Made by a program: the position numbers and the translations under genes | Assembly: GCA_022826245.1 (NCBI GenBank) | Contig: JAJDVG010000040.1 | Coordinates: forward strand, 1 to 64,000 | Length of the DNA: 64,000 bases | Reading direction: 5' to 3' | Source of the DNA: Gammaproteobacteria bacterium | Lineage (GTDB): Bacteria > Pseudomonadota > Gammaproteobacteria > Steroidobacterales > Rariloculaceae | Notes under the pieces: generated by a model | What the model was told of the DNA's origin: nothing | What the model saw: the letters and a program-made list of their open reading frames with translations, nothing else | Database searches by the model: none | In this document: positions 55,941 through 64,000 of the stretch, piece after piece | Position numbering within the stretch: the stretch's first letter is position 1 | Layout of the letters: each line of letters opens with the position of its first letter

Positions 55941-57389
55941 TCATTCCGATGCGAGCGCCCGAAGCCGTTCGGTCAGCGTTTCGTATGAGGTCCGTGCGGC
56001 GCCGGTGAGATCCGGCACGGAGAGCGGCCTGAGTTCATGGGGGTCGTTGACGAGATCGTAGAATTCCTCTCGCTCGTTGATGACCACGAGCTTGTAACGT
56101 TCGTCGCGGATCGCCGTGCCGACTACCGCGCCCAGCGTACCCTCGCTCAGCACCCAGGATCGCCGACTCGGCAGGTTCTCCTCGTGGAAATGGTCCGCAA
56201 TGCTGACGGAGTCGATGGCGAGGTCGCCGGGCAGCGCCGCATCGATGTCGACTTCGGCGAGTTCGAGAATCGTCGCGAACAGATCGACCGCGTGAGCGAG
56301 CGGGCGCTCGACACGCCCCGCCGCGATACCCGGACCCGTGACGATCAACGGCACTTCGATCCCGCCCTGATAGACGGTTCCCTTGACGCGGTCACGGTCC
56401 CTGGGCGGCGGCGGATCGTCCCACTCGACCGTGCCGTTGTCGCCGAAGAAGATCACGTAGGTGTTCTGCATGACTTCATCCGGAATGCTATCGAGCAGCC
56501 GGCCGATCAGCGTGTCCATGGCCTCGACCTGCGCGAAGAAATAGGCCCGGTTGTTTTCTTCGCTGTCGAAGTTCGGCGGCAGGTCGCGGGCCGGGCTGCG
56601 GAGCAGTTCCCGCGGCGGCAGGTGCACCGGAGTGTGGGGGTTGGAGTAGGACATCCACAGGAACCATGGCTCGTCGCCCTGCTCGCCGATCCAGCGGATC
56701 GCGTCTTCGGTAATGTGGGTATCGTAGTAGCCCGATTCGGCCCTGAGTTGGCCGTTCTCCAGGTGCCGCCACGCAAAGTAGCTCGATGGCCCCCCGAACA
56801 GTACGCCCGAGTAATAGTCGAACCCGGAATCGTTCGGATGATCCAGTTGGCCGTTCAGGAGATCGGCAAGGTGCCACTTGCCGACGGCCGCGGTGGCGTA
56901 GGGCTCGGGCGCAGCCTGGAGCAGACGCGGCAGCATTATCTCGTCGGTCGACGGTCCGCGCGGGCGTCGGTTCGGCGGTGGGGGCCGTCGCGCGGAGAGC
57001 GACTCGTTGCCGGCCCCGACGAGACCGGCCGGCGTGTAGACGAGTTCGGTGGTCGCGTGGGCAGGCGATGTCGGGGTCGGCGCTTCCATCGCCGCCCACT
57101 GGGCCGGGATGGCCGAGCGAACGCCGGTGCGAAACGCGTAACGGCCGGTCAACGCGGCCGCCCGCGTCGGTGAGCAGACGTGCTGCGACCAGAAACGCTC
57201 GAAACGTATGCCCTCTGACGCCAGCCGATCGAGGGTCGGGGTCACCGCCGTGCTCTCGCCGAAGCCGTAACTTGCCAGGGATTCCGTGCCGAGATCGTCC
57301 GCGATGATCACGAGAATGTTGGGTGCGGCCGCGGAGACAGCCGGCAGCAGAACCGAGACCGTCGCGAGCGCGAGAACGAGTTTTTTCAT
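55941..57389 (-). CDS. Exported type I sulfatase
   Basis: A 482-residue sulfatase: signal peptide (LVLALATVSVLLPAVSAA), metal-binding PNILVIIADDLGTESL and the formylglycine site HVCSPTRAAALTGRYAFRTG with Cys72. VGKWHLADL, FFGDNGTVEW and KGTVYQGGIEVPLIVTGPG follow, all as in arylsulfatases. Cys-type sulfatases need a formylglycine-generating enzyme, not present in this window. The track ORF starts far upstream; ATG 57389 is right. Convergent with the flavocytochrome operon, 50 bases apart. Confidence 0.93.
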   Translation of the reverse strand: MKKLVLALATVSVLLPAVSAAAPNILVIIADDLGTESLASYGFGESTAVTPTLDRLASEGIRFERFWSQHVCSPTRAAALTGRYAFRTGVRSAIPAQWAAMEAPTPTSPAHATTELVYTPAGLVGAGNESLSARRPPPPNRRPRGPSTDEIMLPRLLQAAPEPYATAAVGKWHLADLLNGQLDHPNDSGFDYYSGVLFGGPSSYFAWRHLENGQLRAESGYYDTHITEDAIRWIGEQGDEPWFLWMSYSNPHTPVHLPPRELLRSPARDLPPNFDSEENNRAYFFAQVEAMDTLIGRLLDSIPDEVMQNTYVIFFGDNGTVEWDDPPPPRDRDRVKGTVYQGGIEVPLIVTGPGIAAGRVERPLAHAVDLFATILELAEVDIDAALPGDLAIDSVSIADHFHEENLPSRRSWVLSEGTLGAVVGTAIRDERYKLVVINEREEFYDLVNDPHELRPLSVPDLTGAARTSYETLTERLRALASE

Positions 57390-57419
57390 GGTTTCCCCCG
57401 GGCCGGTGGGCCGATTGCG

Positions 57420-57449
57420 ATTCTGGCTCTCGCGTTTGACGACTGTCAA
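57420..57449 (-). promoter_or_regulatory. Promoter for the sulfatase gene
   Basis: On the minus strand, TTGACA (57449-57444) and CAGAAT (57425-57420) are separated by 18 bases, about 30 bases before the start codon. Perfect -35, moderate -10. The -35 is half of an inverted repeat TTGAC-GACT-GTCAA. Confidence 0.5.
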
Positions 57450-57490
57450 TGCTGGCCCTGTCGGCGCCCGGGGCAGGCCCGCGGCTCCGC

Positions 57491-57496
57491 TATAAT
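57491..57496 (+). promoter_or_regulatory. TATAAT box upstream of tRNA-Leu
   Basis: A consensus TATAAT in GCTATAATGGGA. Transcription from here would run through the inverted repeat below into tRNA-Leu. No good -35 at 17 bases. Confidence 0.4.
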
Positions 57497-57504
57497 GGGA
57501 AATG

Positions 57505-57602
57505 AGGAGTCTGCGCCGCAGGAAGTCGCGATCGGCCGTCTTCGGCCAGGCGTTTCGCCCACAGCGAATTTTGAGCCGTGAATTCCTGCGGCGCAGGCTC
57601 CT
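57505..57602. repeat. 20-bp inverted repeat with 58-base loop before tRNA-Leu
   Basis: AGGAGTCTGCGCCGCAGGAA (57505-57524) and TTCCTGCGGCGCAGGCTCCT (57583-57602) are reverse complements with one mismatch. Each arm also contains its own small palindrome (CTGCGnCGCAG). It lies between the TATAAT box and tRNA-Leu. Confidence 0.7.
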
Positions 57603-57616
57603 GGCGGCGGGCCTGG

Positions 57617-57701
<85 letters not shown>

Positions 57702-57711
57702 ACGCTTTCGC

Positions 57712-57733
57712 ATCGCCGGCATTCCGCGGCGAT
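57712..57733 (+). terminator. Hairpin after tRNA-Leu
   Basis: ATCGCCG (57712-57718) and CGGCGAT (57727-57733) pair perfectly around eight bases, ten bases after the tRNA. No T-run. Confidence 0.3.
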
Positions 57734-57790
57734 ACTCCGAGTCCTGCCGGTTCAGCCGTCTTCGGCGAGGAGGTATTCCACCCCGCGCAG

Positions 57791-57818
57791 TTGGGCTTTG
57801 GCGCCGGGCTGGTAGAAT
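57791..57818 (+). promoter_or_regulatory. Promoter candidate for tig
   Basis: TTGGGC (57791-57796) and TAGAAT (57813-57818) with a 16-base spacer, 45 bases before the tig ATG. Confidence 0.4.
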
Positions 57819-57863
57819 TGCCGACCGGCAGATTGGCGCCGCGGCGCCGGAGAACGGAACAGG

Positions 57864-59189
57864 ATGGCAAGCACGGCCAACGTCGACGTCTCGGTCGAGG
57901 CGCCCGGTACGCTGCAGCGGCGCATGACCGTGCGTGTGCCGTCCGATGAAATTGAGCGCGAGATCGACGCGCGCCTGAAGAACATGCGCAAGACCGCGCG
58001 GCTCAAGGGGTTCCGTCCCGGCAAGGTGCCCGCCAGGGTCGTTCGCAAACGTTTCGGCGGCCAGGTGCGAAGCGAAGTGCTTTCGGACGTCATCCGCACG
58101 AGTTTTTCGCGCGCGATCGATCAGGAACGCCTCAACCCGGCCGGCAGCCCGGCGATCGAGCCGCTGACGAGCCAGGACGACCATTTCAGCTACCGGGCCA
58201 TCTTCGAGGTCTACCCCGAAATCGAACTCAAGGGCGTCGAAGGGCTCGCCGTCAAGCGGCCCGAGGTCGCGATCGAGGACAGCGACATCGACGCGATGAT
58301 CGACAAGCTGCGCGCGGGACTCGCCACCTGGGAGGCGGTCGAGCGCGCGGCGGCGCCCGGCGATCGAGTTACCGTCGACTTCACGGGCAAGATCGGCAAG
58401 GAGGCGTTCGAAGGCGGCGAGGGCAAGGATGTCCCGATCGTTCTCGGTTCCGGGCAGGTGATCCATGACTTCGACAAGGCGCTCAAGGGCGTCAGGTCCG
58501 GTGACGAAAAGCGCGCCAGGGTCAAGTTTCCGAAGGACTATCCGGTGGAGGAACTGGCCGGCAGGAAGGCCGTGTTCGAGATCGCGGTGCATCGCGTCGA
58601 GGAACAGGTGCTGCCCGAGGTCGACGACGAGTTCCTCACCAATTTCGGAATCGAGGACGGCGACATCGAGCAGCTCCGCAGTCAGGTGCTCGACAACATG
58701 CAGCGCGAACTCGACGAGAGGCTCAGATCGCACGCGAACACCAACGTGCTCGAAGCGTTTCTCGACGCGAACGAGATCGAGGTGCCGAACGCGCTCACCG
58801 AGCAGGAGATCGATTTCCTGCAGGCCGAAGCGATGCGCAGGCTCGGCGCCGACGATCCCGAGCAGGCTCCGGCCAGAGAGCTGTTTGCGGACGCCGCCGC
58901 CAGACGTGTCAAGATATCGCTGCTCGTGCAGGAGTTCATCGCCCGGCAGGGGCTTGAACTCGATCGCTCGCGGGTCGAGGAGCGCCTGGACACGCTCACG
59001 GCGCCGTACGAAAACCCGCACGAAGCCGCGCAGCTTTACAGGAGCAACCGGGAACTCATGGCGCAGGTGGAGTCGGCCGTCGTTCAGGATCAGGTCGTGG
59101 AACTGCTCACGGAGCGCGCCAGGGTGACCGGCAAGAAGATGACTTTCGATGAATTCATGGGCACGGCGGAAGCGGCGGAATCCGGCTAG
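57864..59189 (+). CDS. tig: Trigger factor
   Basis: A 441-residue ribosome-bound chaperone and prolyl isomerase. The ribosome-binding signature lies near residue 50: [21 protein letters not shown]. The FKBP-like PPIase domain (about 160-245) includes [20 protein letters not shown] and [18 protein letters not shown]-terminal helical arms are full length. Begins the conserved tig-clpP-clpX-lon order. Confidence 0.97.
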   Translation: MASTANVDVSVEAPGTLQRRMTVRVPSDEIEREIDARLKNMRKTARLKGFRPGKVPARVVRKRFGGQVRSEVLSDVIRTSFSRAIDQERLNPAGSPAIEPLTSQDDHFSYRAIFEVYPEIELKGVEGLAVKRPEVAIEDSDIDAMIDKLRAGLATWEAVERAAAPGDRVTVDFTGKIGKEAFEGGEGKDVPIVLGSGQVIHDFDKALKGVRSGDEKRARVKFPKDYPVEELAGRKAVFEIAVHRVEEQVLPEVDDEFLTNFGIEDGDIEQLRSQVLDNMQRELDERLRSHANTNVLEAFLDANEIEVPNALTEQEIDFLQAEAMRRLGADDPEQAPARELFADAAARRVKISLLVQEFIARQGLELDRSRVEERLDTLTAPYENPHEAAQLYRSNRELMAQVESAVVQDQVVELLTERARVTGKKMTFDEFMGTAEAAESG

Positions 59190-59217
59190 CGTTGCGGGGC
59201 CGGGAGTCGAGGAGCGG

Positions 59218-59838
59218 ATGGTGAGCACCAAAGGACTGAACCTTGTCCCGATGGTCGTCGAGCAGACGGCCCGCGGCGAGCGCGCGTACGATATCTACTC
59301 GCGGCTGCTCAAGGACCGGATCGTTTTCGTCGTCGGCGGGGTCGACGACCATGTCGCCAACGTCGTCGTGGCGCAGTTGCTGTTCCTGGAGTCGGAGAAT
59401 TCCGACAAGGACATTCATCTGTATATCAATTCGCCGGGCGGCATCGTCAGCGCGGGCCTGTCCATCTACGACACGATGCAGTTCATCAAGTGCGACGTCA
59501 GCACGATCTGCGTCGGCCAGGCCGCGAGCATGGGCGCATTGCTGCTCGCCGGCGGCGCGCAGGGCAAGCGTTTCTGTCTGCCGCACTCGCGCGTCATGAT
59601 TCATCAGCCGAGCGGCGGGTTCCAGGGACAGGCGTCGGACATCGACATCCACGCTCGCGAAGTCCTGAAACTGCGCGAGCAACTGAACGAAATCCTGGCG
59701 CGGCATACCGGTCAGCCCGTCGAACGGATCGCGCAGGACAGCGATCGCGACAACTTCATGGACGCTGCCACCGCGGTCGATTACGGTTTGATTGACGCCG
59801 TGCTCGAAAAACGCCTGGACTCGGACAGTAATCGCTGA
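59218..59838 (+). CDS. clpP: ATP-dependent Clp protease proteolytic subunit
   Basis: A 206-residue serine protease forming the tetradecameric Clp barrel. Catalytic triad: Ser in [16 protein letters not shown], His in [14 protein letters not shown], Asp in [16 protein letters not shown]. Start ATG 59218 sits behind GAGGAG; a short propeptide is likely processed. Works with ClpX encoded next. Confidence 0.98.
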   Translation: MVSTKGLNLVPMVVEQTARGERAYDIYSRLLKDRIVFVVGGVDDHVANVVVAQLLFLESENSDKDIHLYINSPGGIVSAGLSIYDTMQFIKCDVSTICVGQAASMGALLLAGGAQGKRFCLPHSRVMIHQPSGGFQGQASDIDIHAREVLKLREQLNEILARHTGQPVERIAQDSDRDNFMDAATAVDYGLIDAVLEKRLDSDSNR

Positions 59839-59892
59839 AAAGTCAAAAGTTTAGGGCTCCGAATTCGTACTGATTGGCTGCGAAATACGGCT

Positions 59893-59921
59893 TTGCAGAC
59901 GTTCGGAACTAATGCTATAAC
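59893..59921 (+). promoter_or_regulatory. Promoter for clpX
   Basis: TTGCAG (59893-59898), 17-base spacer, TATAAC (59916-59921), 39 bases before the clpX ATG. A good sigma-70 match in an otherwise AT-richer 120-base gap. Confidence 0.55.
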
Positions 59922-59959
59922 GCCGGAACACGCTTCGAAGCTGGGCGGAAGGACTGCCA

Positions 59960-61240
59960 ATGACCGACGATTCTCGCGGCAAATCCGACGACGGTAAACT
60001 GCTTTACTGCTCGTTCTGCGGGAAGAGTCAGCACGAAGTCCGCAAGCTGATCGCAGGGCCCTCGGTGTTCATATGCGACGAGTGCGTCGAACTGTGCAAC
60101 GACATCCTCCGCGAGGAACTTGACGACCGCGCCGAGCGCGGCCGCGACGAGTTGCCGAAGCCGCACGAAATCAAGGCCGTGCTCGACGAGTACGTGATCG
60201 GCCAGCAGATCGCCAAGAAGGTGCTGTCCGTCGCGGTCTACAATCACTACAAGCGGCTGCAGACGCGTTTCAAGGAAAAGGGCAAGCAGGATGTGGAACT
60301 TGCCAAGAGCAATATCCTGCTGATCGGCCCGACGGGTTGCGGCAAGACCCTGCTCGCGGAGACGCTGGCGCGCCTGCTCAACGTGCCGTTCACGATCGCC
60401 GATGCGACGACGCTGACCGAGGCCGGTTACGTTGGCGAAGACGTCGAGAACATCATCCAGAAGTTGCTGCAGAAGTGCGACTACGACGTCGAGAAAGCGC
60501 AGACGGGTATCGTCTACATCGACGAGATCGACAAGATTTCGCGCAAGTCCGACAATCCGTCGATCACGCGCGACGTCTCCGGCGAAGGTGTCCAGCAGGC
60601 GCTTCTGAAGCTCATCGAGGGCACGGTCGCCTCCGTACCGCCGCAGGGCGGACGCAAGCACCCGCAGCAGGAGTTCCTGCAGATCGACACGTCGAACATC
60701 CTGTTCATTTGCGGCGGCGCGTTTTCGGGGCTCGACAAGATCATCCTGAATCGCTCCAGGCGCAGCGGCATCGGCTTCGTGGCCCACGTGCAAAGCGCCG
60801 ACACCGCACAAAACATCGGTGAGCTGCTCGGCGAGGTGGAACCGGAGGATCTGATCAGGTACGGCCTGATCCCCGAGTTCGTCGGCCGGCTGCCCGTCGT
60901 CGCAACGCTCGAGGAACTCGACGAGGACGCGCTCGTCGAGATTCTCGTCGAACCGAAGAACGCGCTGACCAAGCAGTACCAGCGGCTGTTCGAGATGGAA
61001 GGCGCGCAGCTCGAGTTCCGCGACGATGCCCTGCGCGCGATCGCGCACAAGGCCATGCGGCGCAAGACCGGCGCCCGCGGGCTGCGCACGATTCTCGAGA
61101 ACGTATTGCTCGACACGATGTACGACCTGCCGTCGATGAGCAGCGCAACCAAGGTGGTCGTCGACGATGCCGTGGTTACGGGCGACACGAAGCCCTACGT
61201 CATCTACGAGACCGAGGAGCGAGCCGCCGTCGGAGACTAG
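59960..61240 (+). CDS. clpX: ATP-dependent Clp protease ATPase subunit ClpX
   Basis: A 426-residue AAA+ unfoldase. N-terminal zinc domain ([25 protein letters not shown]), Walker [16 protein letters not shown], Walker [12 protein letters not shown], pore loop GYVGEDVEN and the ClpP-docking loop [16 protein letters not shown] (IGF). Length is standard. Delivers SsrA-tagged and other substrates to ClpP. Confidence 0.98.
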   Translation: MTDDSRGKSDDGKLLYCSFCGKSQHEVRKLIAGPSVFICDECVELCNDILREELDDRAERGRDELPKPHEIKAVLDEYVIGQQIAKKVLSVAVYNHYKRLQTRFKEKGKQDVELAKSNILLIGPTGCGKTLLAETLARLLNVPFTIADATTLTEAGYVGEDVENIIQKLLQKCDYDVEKAQTGIVYIDEIDKISRKSDNPSITRDVSGEGVQQALLKLIEGTVASVPPQGGRKHPQQEFLQIDTSNILFICGGAFSGLDKIILNRSRRSGIGFVAHVQSADTAQNIGELLGEVEPEDLIRYGLIPEFVGRLPVVATLEELDEDALVEILVEPKNALTKQYQRLFEMEGAQLEFRDDALRAIAHKAMRRKTGARGLRTILENVLLDTMYDLPSMSSATKVVVDDAVVTGDTKPYVIYETEERAAVGD

Positions 61241-61393
61241 TTTCCCGTGGCATGCGCCCGCGACGCATCCGACGATGCAGCGGGAATTTCGTCACGGGTT
61301 GTCGTGCGCGGTTGATTTCGGGGCGTGCCGCCCCAAGCTGTAGTCACAACGATGCCGGCGCCGTGCGCGCAGGTAGTCATTCGGGAAATTCGC

Positions 61394-63814
61394 ATGGAAA
61401 CAGTCAGGTCCGATCTCGTGAGCGGCGGGCGTCTGCCGATACTGCCCCTGAGGGACGTCGTCGTGTACCCGCACATGGTGATTCCGCTCTTCGTCGGGCG
61501 GGAGAAGTCCATCGTTGCGCTCGATCAGGCCATGGAATCCGGCAAGGACATCTTCCTGGTCGCGCAGACCCAGGCGGACGTGGACGAACCTGAGGAATCG
61601 GACCTCTACCTGATCGGGACCGTCGCCAAGATTCTCCAACTGCTCAAGTTGCCCGACGGTACGGTCAAGGTGCTCGTCGAGGGCGCCGCGCGAGCGAGGC
61701 TCCACGAGCTTGAGATCGACGACTGCTTTTCGGCCGAGGCGGAATTGCTCGACGAGGACGACGACAATGACGATCGCGAGATGGACGTGCTGTCCCGTTC
61801 GGTCGTGGCGAGGTTCGAGCAGTACGTCAAGCTCAACAAGAAGATTCCGCCGGAGATTCTGACCACGCTCGCCGGCGTCGACTCCAACAGCCGGCTGGCC
61901 GACACCGTGGCCGCTCACATGGCGCTCAAGCTGTCCGAGAAGCAGAAGATTCTCGAGCTCGTCGAAGTCCGCCCGCGCCTGGAGCACGTGCTCGGCCTGA
62001 TCGACAGCGAGATCGAAATGCTGGGCATCGAGAAGCGAATTCGCGGCCGCGTCAAGCAGCAGATGGAGAAGAGCCAGCGCGAGTACTACCTGAACGAGCA
62101 GATGAAGGCCATTCAGAAGGAACTCGGCGACATGGACGAGGCGCCGAACGAACTCGCCGAACTCGAGCAGAAGATCAAGACATCGGGCATGTCAAAGGAA
62201 GCCAGGGAGAAGTCCACCTCCGAACTCAACAAGCTCAAGCTCATGTCGCCGATGTCGGCCGAAGCGACCGTCGTCAGGAACTACGTCGATTGGCTCGTGA
62301 AGGTGCCGTGGAAGAAGCGCACGAAGGTGCACGAGGATCTCGAGGCGGCCGAACAGGTGCTCGAGGAGGATCACTACGGTCTCGAGAAGGTCAAGGAGCG
62401 GATCCTCGAGTTCCTGGCGGTGCAGCAACGCGTCAGGGAGCTCAAGGGCCCGATCCTGTGTCTGGTCGGTCCCCCGGGCGTCGGCAAGACATCGCTCGGG
62501 CAGAGCATCGCGCGCGCCACGAACCGCAAGTTCGTGCGCATGTCGCTCGGCGGCGTCCGCGACGAAGCGGAGATCCGCGGTCACCGCAGGACCTACATCG
62601 GCTCGATGCCCGGCAAGATCATCCAGAACCTCGGCAAGGCCAAGGTGCGCAATCCCCTGTTCCTGCTCGATGAAGTCGACAAGATGTCGATGGACTTCCG
62701 CGGCGACCCGTCCTCGGCGCTGCTCGAAGTGCTCGATCCCGAGCAGAACTCGACATTCAACGACCACTACCTCGAGGTCGACTTCGATCTGTCCGAAGTG
62801 ATGTTCGTCTGCACGGCCAACAGCCTGAACATTCCCCCGCCGCTGCTCGATCGCATGGAAGTCATCCGCCTGCCCGGCTACACGGAGGATGAGAAGCTCA
62901 ATATCGCCAAGCGCTACCTGAACCCGAAGCAGATGCGCCAGAACGGCCTCGAGAAGGAAGAGGTCGCGATCTCCGACACGGCGATCATCGACATCATCCG
63001 CTATTACACGCGCGAGGCCGGCGTCCGAAACCTCGAGCGCGAGATCGCGAAGATCTGCCGCAAGGTCGTCAAGCAACTGCTGCTCAGGCCGCGCAAGAAG
63101 GCCCTGCGCGTCAACCATCGCAACGTCGGCAAGTATCTGGGCGTGCGCCGTTTCCGTTACGGGCGTGCCGAGGAGAACGATCAGATCGGTCAGGTGACTG
63201 GCCTGGCCTGGACCGAAGTCGGCGGAGAATTGCTCACGATCGAGGCGGCCACCGTTGCGGGCAAGGGCAAGCTCATCCAGACCGGGCAACTCGGCAACGT
63301 GATGCAGGAATCCGTCCAGGCGGCGATGACCGTCGTTCGCAGCCGGGCAGGCGTGCTCGGCATCGACGAGGAGTTTCCGCAGAATCTCGATGTCCACATC
63401 CACGTTCCGGAGGGCTCCACGCCCAAGGACGGCCCGTCGGCGGGCATCGGGATGTGCGCAGCGCTCGTGTCGTCGCTCACGAAGATTCCCGCGCGCTCGA
63501 ACTACGCGATGACGGGGGAAATCACGCTGCGCGGCGAAGTGCTGCCGATCGGCGGCCTGAAGGAGAAGTTGCTGGCGGCCCACCGGGGCGGCATCGATAC
63601 GGTGCTGATTCCGTCGGAAAACGAGAAGGATTTGGTTGAAATTCCAAAGAATATCAAGGACAAATTGGAGATCGTTCCGGTCAAGTGGATCGACGAGGTT
63701 TTCGACCTGGCTCTGCAGCATCGGCCCCATCCGAAAGCGGCCGAACCGGCGGCTGCCGAACGCGATCCCGCGCCTCAGGAAGGCGACCCGAACGAGGCTC
63801 ATTTGCCGCATTAG
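61394..63814 (+). CDS. lon: Lon protease
   Basis: An 806-residue ATP-dependent serine protease. N-terminal substrate domain beginning [23 protein letters not shown], Walker [19 protein letters not shown], Walker [12 protein letters not shown], and the Ser-Lys dyad in [17 protein letters not shown] and [23 protein letters not shown] 61394 gives the usual N-terminus; an upstream in-frame ATG at 61352 is less likely. The tail after the protease domain is Ala/Pro-rich. The 153 bases before it include a GGGGCG-TGC-CGCCCC hairpin (near 61319-61333). Confidence 0.97.
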   Translation: METVRSDLVSGGRLPILPLRDVVVYPHMVIPLFVGREKSIVALDQAMESGKDIFLVAQTQADVDEPEESDLYLIGTVAKILQLLKLPDGTVKVLVEGAARARLHELEIDDCFSAEAELLDEDDDNDDREMDVLSRSVVARFEQYVKLNKKIPPEILTTLAGVDSNSRLADTVAAHMALKLSEKQKILELVEVRPRLEHVLGLIDSEIEMLGIEKRIRGRVKQQMEKSQREYYLNEQMKAIQKELGDMDEAPNELAELEQKIKTSGMSKEAREKSTSELNKLKLMSPMSAEATVVRNYVDWLVKVPWKKRTKVHEDLEAAEQVLEEDHYGLEKVKERILEFLAVQQRVRELKGPILCLVGPPGVGKTSLGQSIARATNRKFVRMSLGGVRDEAEIRGHRRTYIGSMPGKIIQNLGKAKVRNPLFLLDEVDKMSMDFRGDPSSALLEVLDPEQNSTFNDHYLEVDFDLSEVMFVCTANSLNIPPPLLDRMEVIRLPGYTEDEKLNIAKRYLNPKQMRQNGLEKEEVAISDTAIIDIIRYYTREAGVRNLEREIAKICRKVVKQLLLRPRKKALRVNHRNVGKYLGVRRFRYGRAEENDQIGQVTGLAWTEVGGELLTIEAATVAGKGKLIQTGQLGNVMQESVQAAMTVVRSRAGVLGIDEEFPQNLDVHIHVPEGSTPKDGPSAGIGMCAALVSSLTKIPARSNYAMTGEITLRGEVLPIGGLKEKLLAAHRGGIDTVLIPSENEKDLVEIPKNIKDKLEIVPVKWIDEVFDLALQHRPHPKAAEPAAAERDPAPQEGDPNEAHLPH

Positions 63815-63833
63815 CACTGCAAACGCGCGTTGG

Positions 63834-63863
63834 TTGACACGTCAAAAACCGCCTTGGTATAAC
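63834..63863 (+). promoter_or_regulatory. Strong sigma-70-like promoter downstream of lon
   Basis: Consensus TTGACA (63834-63839), 18-base spacer, TATAAC (63858-63863). It would start a transcript near 63870 that leaves the window. In many relatives a HU-family gene (hupB) follows lon, but no coding start for it is visible here. Confidence 0.6.
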
Positions 63864-63869
63864 GCCATT

Positions 63870-64000
63870 TTCTTGCAGTCCCCGCGCGCGCGACCGGCCA
63901 GGCGGAGACGGTGTCCGCCTCCGGAGGACGAAGAAAAATTCTTTGGGAGACGCCATGAGCGTTTGGGGTAAATGAGAAGCCGCGAAAGCGCGTAAGGGAT
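63870..64000 (+). other. Structured leader with two tiny overlapping ORFs (window edge)
   Basis: Downstream of the promoter are a GGCGGA/TCCGCC hairpin (about 63901-63919), a small AAGAA/TTCTT stem (about 63930-63942) and GGGAG in front of ATG 63956. That ATG opens the six-codon frame MSVWGK, whose stop overlaps ATG 63974 of a second frame, MRSRESA. Both are below ordinary gene size; they might be a leader peptide or chance. The segment is cut by the end of the window. Confidence 0.3.

Noticed and set aside
61241-61393. Sigma-32 heat-shock promoter before lon
   Set aside because: Looked for CTTGAA and CCCCAT-like boxes at proper spacing; only partial matches, so not called.

Overview
The window is chromosomal DNA of a GC-rich gammaproteobacterium. 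The evidence is the class-typical gene orders and markers: asd-fimV-truA-accD-folC-dedD-cvpA-purF, nrdR-ribD-ribE-ribB-ribH-nusB-thiL-pgpA, ParE/ParC, LpxH, a FimV-like protein, and EF-P with its lysine modifiers EpmA and EpmB. I cannot place it below class from sequence alone. Almost all very long minus-strand or off-frame ORFs in the track are GC-driven shadows.

Layout. (1) 0-6 kb, accessory: a frameshifted Rpn-type nuclease remnant, a small conserved protein, a RIO/Kdo-like kinase, and a divergent 1337-residue protein that joins an AAA-like ATPase, one membrane segment, a proprotein-convertase-like P-domain and a WD40 propeller region. (2) 6-14.3 kb: HDAC-family deacetylase, glyA, then the nrdR-rib-nusB-thiL-pgpA operon; ribB is the RibBX type with a degenerate cyclohydrolase II domain. 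(3) 14.3-21.6 kb: xseB, katG, parE, parC, closed by a long inverted repeat between convergent genes. (4) 21.6-28 kb: epmB, efp, epmA (EF-P beta-lysylation set) with psd, a SCO1 protein, prmB and aroC. (5) 28-37 kb: asd to purF, without trpF. (6) 37-42.1 kb: lpxH, ppiA-like and folD; then a tRNA series Pro-Arg-[SulP transporter]-His-Lys. (7) 42.1-57.4 kb: accessory block between tRNA-Lys and tRNA-Leu. It holds an APC permease, secreted proteins of unknown function, two toxin-antitoxin modules, a GFA protein, a five-gene operon of mostly exported proteins, a divergent p-cresol-dehydrogenase-like flavocytochrome operon and a sulfatase. (8) 57.6-64 kb: tRNA-Leu, tig, clpP, clpX, lon and a promoter plus structured leader running off the end.

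The most likely undescribed biology is in two places. One is the 48.9-55.9 kb bidirectional cluster: an exported Rossmann protein, DoxX, a metallo-beta-lactamase-fold hydrolase, an unnamed GHWDGDTLVVE-type protein and a DUF6152-type protein, facing a small Tat protein, a VAO/PCMH flavoprotein and cytochrome c. A second copy of the DUF6152 plus GHWDGDTLV pair lies at 44.4-46.6 kb. The other is the AAA/P-domain/WD40 protein with its divergent kinase at 1.0-6.0 kb. No CRISPR array, rRNA, intact insertion sequence or prophage was seen.
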